In this document: positions 61,133-64,000 of the stretch, piece after piece
Numbering within the stretch: position 1 is the stretch's first letter
How the letters are laid out: each line of letters opens with the position of its first letter
Assembly: GCF_000217915.1 (NCBI RefSeq)
Contig: NZ_AFOZ01000014.1
Coordinates: forward strand, 310,001-374,000
Length of the DNA stretch: 64,000 nucleotides
DNA from: Shewanella sp. HN-41
GTDB lineage: Bacteria > Pseudomonadota > Gammaproteobacteria > Enterobacterales > Shewanellaceae
Direction of reading: 5' to 3'
The notes under the pieces: generated by a model
Databases searched by the model: none
What the model saw: only the letters and a program-made list of their open reading frames with translations
Told to the model about the DNA's origin: nothing
Made by a program: the position numbers and the translations under genes

Positions 61133-62177
61133 GCTTTAGGGCTTCCTGCTGTTGTTGAACTTGTTGATAGTGACTTTCTTTTTTCGCCTTTAGGGCCTGC
61201 TCTTTTTGATCGAAGGCGTCGTAGGCTTCAACGATGCGCGCAACCACAGGATGACGTACTACGTCTTGGGAGACGAAGAAATTAAAGCTGATCTCTTCGA
61301 CTTGGCTCAATACTTCAATTGCATGGCGTAAACCTGACTTAATATGTTTAGGTAAGTCGGTTTGGGTGATATCACCGGTGATCACCGCTCGAGAGTTAAA
61401 ACCAATACGGGTTAAGAACATCTTCATTTGCTCAATAGTCGTATTTTGGCTTTCGTCGAGAATAATAAAGGCATCGTTTAAGGTGCGACCGCGCATATAG
61501 GCAAGTGGTGCCACTTCGATGACGTTTTTTTCGATCAGGCGTTCGACCTTCTCAAAACCGAGCATCTCAAACAGGGCATCGTAGAGTGGACGCAAATAGG
61601 GGTCGACCTTTTGACTCAAATCACCGGGTAAAAAGCCGAGTTTTTCACCGGCTTCCACCGCAGGGCGGGTTAACAGGATACGACGCACTTCTTGGCGTTC
61701 TAACGCATCGACTGCAGCGGCGACGGCGAGGTAGGTCTTACCCGTTCCCGCAGGGCCAATACCGAAGGTGATATCATGGCGCACAATATTGGCGACATAG
61801 GTACTTTGGTTCGGATTGCGTGGTTTAATGACACCGCGGCGGGTTTTTATATGCAGGGCTTTATCGTCACCGCTATCGTCCTGCTCAAGGGCGATAGCCT
61901 CTTGAATGGCGATATGAACTTGTTCAGGCTCGAGATCGGGTGTACTGCCTTTCACTGTTTGGGTTTCGATATAAAGCTGTTTAAGTAAATTATTGGCACT
62001 TAAACAGTTACGTGGCAGTCCAGTGATTTGAAAGTGGTTGTTTTTACGAACAATTTCAACACCTACTCGGCGCTCAATCTGTTTGATATTGTCATCGAAT
62101 GGACCGCACAATGACGCCAAACGGCGGGTTTCGGCGGGTTCGAGATACAGATTCATAGTGGTTAATTTACTGGACAA
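61122..62177 (-). CDS. ybeZ: PhoH-like ATPase YbeZ
   Basis: The 351-residue protein has an N-terminal KH-like region ([18 protein letters not shown]) and a PhoH P-loop domain: Walker [32 protein letters not shown], and Walker [15 protein letters not shown] at 62177 has AGGAG with a 6-base spacer, while the in-frame ATG seven codons later has no ribosome site. I therefore choose the TTG. YbeZ works with YbeY in rRNA processing. Confidence 0.93.
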   Translation of the reverse strand: MSSKLTTMNLYLEPAETRRLASLCGPFDDNIKQIERRVGVEIVRKNNHFQITGLPRNCLSANNLLKQLYIETQTVKGSTPDLEPEQVHIAIQEAIALEQDDSGDDKALHIKTRRGVIKPRNPNQSTYVANIVRHDITFGIGPAGTGKTYLAVAAAVDALERQEVRRILLTRPAVEAGEKLGFLPGDLSQKVDPYLRPLYDALFEMLGFEKVERLIEKNVIEVAPLAYMRGRTLNDAFIILDESQNTTIEQMKMFLTRIGFNSRAVITGDITQTDLPKHIKSGLRHAIEVLSQVEEISFNFFVSQDVVRHPVVARIVEAYDAFDQKEQALKAKKESHYQQVQQQQEALKHES

Positions 62178-62320
62178 ATAGTGCTCCTACTGCCAAGGGA
62201 AAAGCCATGTGCGATATGTTTTTACCGCAAGATAATGTCAGTTTACGAGCCACAATCAATAATTGCTAACGGAAATTTGCAATTGCCTCGGTAGACTTAA
62301 ACAAAAGTGTGTAAAAGCAA

Positions 62321-62358
62321 AAGGGCGACACTGGGGTTATAAAAAACCTGTCGCCCTT
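62321..62358 (-). terminator. Terminator after miaB
   Basis: AAGGGCGACA / TGTCGCCCTT forms a 10-bp stem with an 18-base loop that has an inner GGTT/AACC pairing, followed on the minus strand by TTGCTTTT. It separates miaB from ybeZ. Confidence 0.82.
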
Positions 62359-62393
62359 CTTTATATAGGGACTGCTTGAACTGATTTAAACCC

Positions 62394-63818
62394 TTAGGGT
62401 TTAAATTGGGTCACGCCTAAATCATCATCTTGCTTATGTTTGGCAAGGATGTCCGCTGGACGTAAACTGCGGCGCAGATCCATTTCATCTTCACCGCGGA
62501 TAAACTTGCCGCGTAGTGAGTTGGTATAAACGTCAACAATCTCCACATCCACAAAGGTGCCAATATGCTTAGGTTGACCTTCGAAGTTCACTACTCGGTT
62601 GTTCTCGGTGCGACCGCGTAGCTCCATCGGATTTTTCACCGAAGGACCTTCCACTAGAATACGCTGTACTGTGCCCATCATATGGCGGCTGTAGCGCATA
62701 GCTTGTTGGGTGATGCGATCTTGCAGAATGGCGAGACGTTGTTTTTTCTCTTCCATATCGACGTTATCGGGTAAGTCCGCCGCTGGCGTGCCCGGACGTG
62801 CACTATAGATAAAGCTGAAGCTGTGATCGAAACCTATGTCTTCAATCAACTTCATAGTGTCACTAAAGTCTTCTTTAGTTTCGCCAGGGAAGCCAATGAT
62901 AAAGTCTGAACTGATTTGGATATCTGGACGGGCTTTACGCAGACGACGGATGATCGACTTATATTCTATCGCCATATGGCCGCGTTTCATCGCCGTGAGA
63001 ATTCGGTCAGAACCCGATTGTACTGGTAAGTGCAGGAAGCTGACTAATTCAGGGGTATCTTGGTAAACGTCAATAATATCCTGAGTGAACTCAATTGGAT
63101 GACTTGTAGTAAATCGAATGCGGTCTATACCGTCGATGGCGGCGACAAAGCGCAGTAATTCGGCAAAGCTACAAATTGCACCATCGTGGGTTTCACCACG
63201 GTAGGCATTGACGTTTTGGCCGAGTAGGTTCACTTCGCGCACACCTTGCTCTGCCAACTGAGCGATTTCAAGGATGATATCATCCAGTGGACGGCTGACT
63301 TCTTCACCACGGGTATAAGGTACCACGCAGAATGAGCAGTATTTGCTGCAACCTTCCATGATAGACACAAACGCCGTTGGGCCTTCGGCGCGTGGCTCTG
63401 GAAGGCGGTCAAATTTTTCGATTTCAGGGAAGCTGATATCGATAACCGCTTTGTCACCACGGCGCACTTGCTCGATCATGTCTGGCAGACGATGCAAGGT
63501 TTGTGGTCCAAAAATAATGTCGACGCATTGTGCTCTGTCTTTAATGGCTTTGCCTTCTTGAGACGCAACACAACCACCCACACCGATGATGAGGTTGGGG
63601 TTTTTATCTTTCAGCGTCTTCCAGCGTCCGAGCTGATGGAACACTTTTTCCTGCGCTTTCTCGCGGATAGAGCAAGTGTTGAGCAGGAGAATGTCAGCCT
63701 CCGACGCTTCTTCAGTCAAGGTATAACCTTGGTATTCGCCTAACAGATCAGCCATCTTGGATGAGTCATACTCATTCATTTGACAGCCCCAAGTTTTAAT
63801 ATGGAGTTTTTTACTCAT
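62394..63818 (-). CDS. miaB: tRNA-2-methylthio-N6-dimethylallyladenosine synthase
   Basis: MiaB adds the methylthio group at A37 of tRNAs. The 474-residue protein (E. coli 474) has the UPF0004 domain Cys residues ([27 protein letters not shown]), the radical-SAM CxxxCxxC in [15 protein letters not shown], and a C-terminal TRAM domain (RILVEGPS... [18 protein letters not shown]). It lies upstream of ybeZ in the conserved order, separated by a terminator. Confidence 0.97.
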   Translation of the reverse strand: MSKKLHIKTWGCQMNEYDSSKMADLLGEYQGYTLTEEASEADILLLNTCSIREKAQEKVFHQLGRWKTLKDKNPNLIIGVGGCVASQEGKAIKDRAQCVDIIFGPQTLHRLPDMIEQVRRGDKAVIDISFPEIEKFDRLPEPRAEGPTAFVSIMEGCSKYCSFCVVPYTRGEEVSRPLDDIILEIAQLAEQGVREVNLLGQNVNAYRGETHDGAICSFAELLRFVAAIDGIDRIRFTTSHPIEFTQDIIDVYQDTPELVSFLHLPVQSGSDRILTAMKRGHMAIEYKSIIRRLRKARPDIQISSDFIIGFPGETKEDFSDTMKLIEDIGFDHSFSFIYSARPGTPAADLPDNVDMEEKKQRLAILQDRITQQAMRYSRHMMGTVQRILVEGPSVKNPMELRGRTENNRVVNFEGQPKHIGTFVDVEIVDVYTNSLRGKFIRGEDEMDLRRSLRPADILAKHKQDDDLGVTQFKP

Positions 63819-63903
63819 CAGTTGTGTCGCCCTAAGATGCCCAGTAAAAATAGCGCGACATTTTACCTGCAGTTAGGGCCGCTGACCAGCTTTGTCCACA
63901 CTT

Positions 63904-64000
63904 TTACTTGTTGGCTTTCGCCGTTTGTGATAACCACATAGAAGCTAGGTTTTTATCCTTGCCAGTGACGTGTGCGACTTCAATGCGGTTAACTCGTTGT
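63904..64000 (-). CDS. C-terminal end of an unidentified gene (runs off right edge)
   Basis: Reading the minus strand inward from the window edge, the frame is open for 31 codons and ends at TAA (63904-63906) with the tail TGKDKNLASMWLSQTAKANK. Too little is present to name a family. The gap to the miaB start (85 bp) is long enough for a miaB promoter. It could also be a chance open frame. Confidence 0.35.
   Translation of the reverse strand, partial: QRVNRIEVAHVTGKDKNLASMWLSQTAKANK

Overview
The window is about 64 kb of chromosome from a gammaproteobacterium, most likely a Shewanella or a close relative. Evidence: the dapB-carA-carB order, the E. coli-like block ybeD-lipB-lipA / dacA-rlpA-mltB-rodA-mrdA-rlmH-rsfS-nadD-holA-lptE-leuS / lnt-corC-ybeY-ybeZ-miaB, a holD-rimI pair, a TonB receptor of the TonB-Xanth-Caul type, and moderate GC. 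No insertion sequence, integrase, prophage, CRISPR array or rRNA was seen.

Layout. 1-639: 5' part of a TonB-dependent receptor behind a Fur-box-like palindrome. 951-8857: a periplasmic M48 protease lipoprotein, fklB, dapB, carAB and an RluA-family pseudouridine synthase. 8887-12506 (minus strand): a periplasmic family-3 solute-binding protein, a soluble CZB-domain chemoreceptor, and a two-gene unit (predicted barrel protein plus stand-alone MgtE transport domain) preceded by a long leader that can fold. 13095-14306: an EEP-family phosphodiesterase/nuclease. 14416-16679 (minus strand): a bufferin-type metal RiPP operon whose precursor holds two nearly identical 6-Cys modules, followed by a DUF692/MNIO enzyme and its DUF2063 partner. 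17177-22721: rlmI, rpiA, a DUF808 membrane protein, an RNase-D-like exonuclease, an unrecognised zinc-ribbon-like protein and a SEC-C protein. 23067-23143: tRNA-Trp.

23633-38831 is a compact galactose/galactoside utilisation locus: outer-membrane TonB receptor, exported GH2 beta-galactosidase, galT, galK, Na+/sugar symporter, galE, a large exported clan GH-A hydrolase, an MFS-like transporter and a LacI/GalR-type repressor. A LacI-type palindrome lies in front of the first gene. The expected flow is oligosaccharide uptake across the outer membrane, cleavage to galactose in the periplasm, Na+-coupled import, then the Leloir pathway to UDP-glucose/glucose-1-phosphate. The locus is followed by two decayed genes (a TonB receptor and a DUF1624-type membrane protein) before dps.

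40367-64000 is mainly core housekeeping: dps, holD-rimI, lipoate synthesis, cell elongation and peptidoglycan (dacA, rlpA, mltB, rodA, mrdA), ribosome and NAD functions (rlmH, rsfS, nadD), holA, lptE, leuS, then lnt-corC-ybeY-ybeZ-miaB. Two non-core items sit between leuS and lnt: a type IV pilin-like gene directly behind lnt, and a methyltransferase whose C-terminus is broken by a one-base frameshift in an A6 run.

The points most worth following up are the duplicated bufferin-like precursor operon, the unclassified GH-A enzyme and the repeated TTTACCC/LacI-type sites of the galactose locus, the structured leader before the MgtE unit, and the methyltransferase frameshift.
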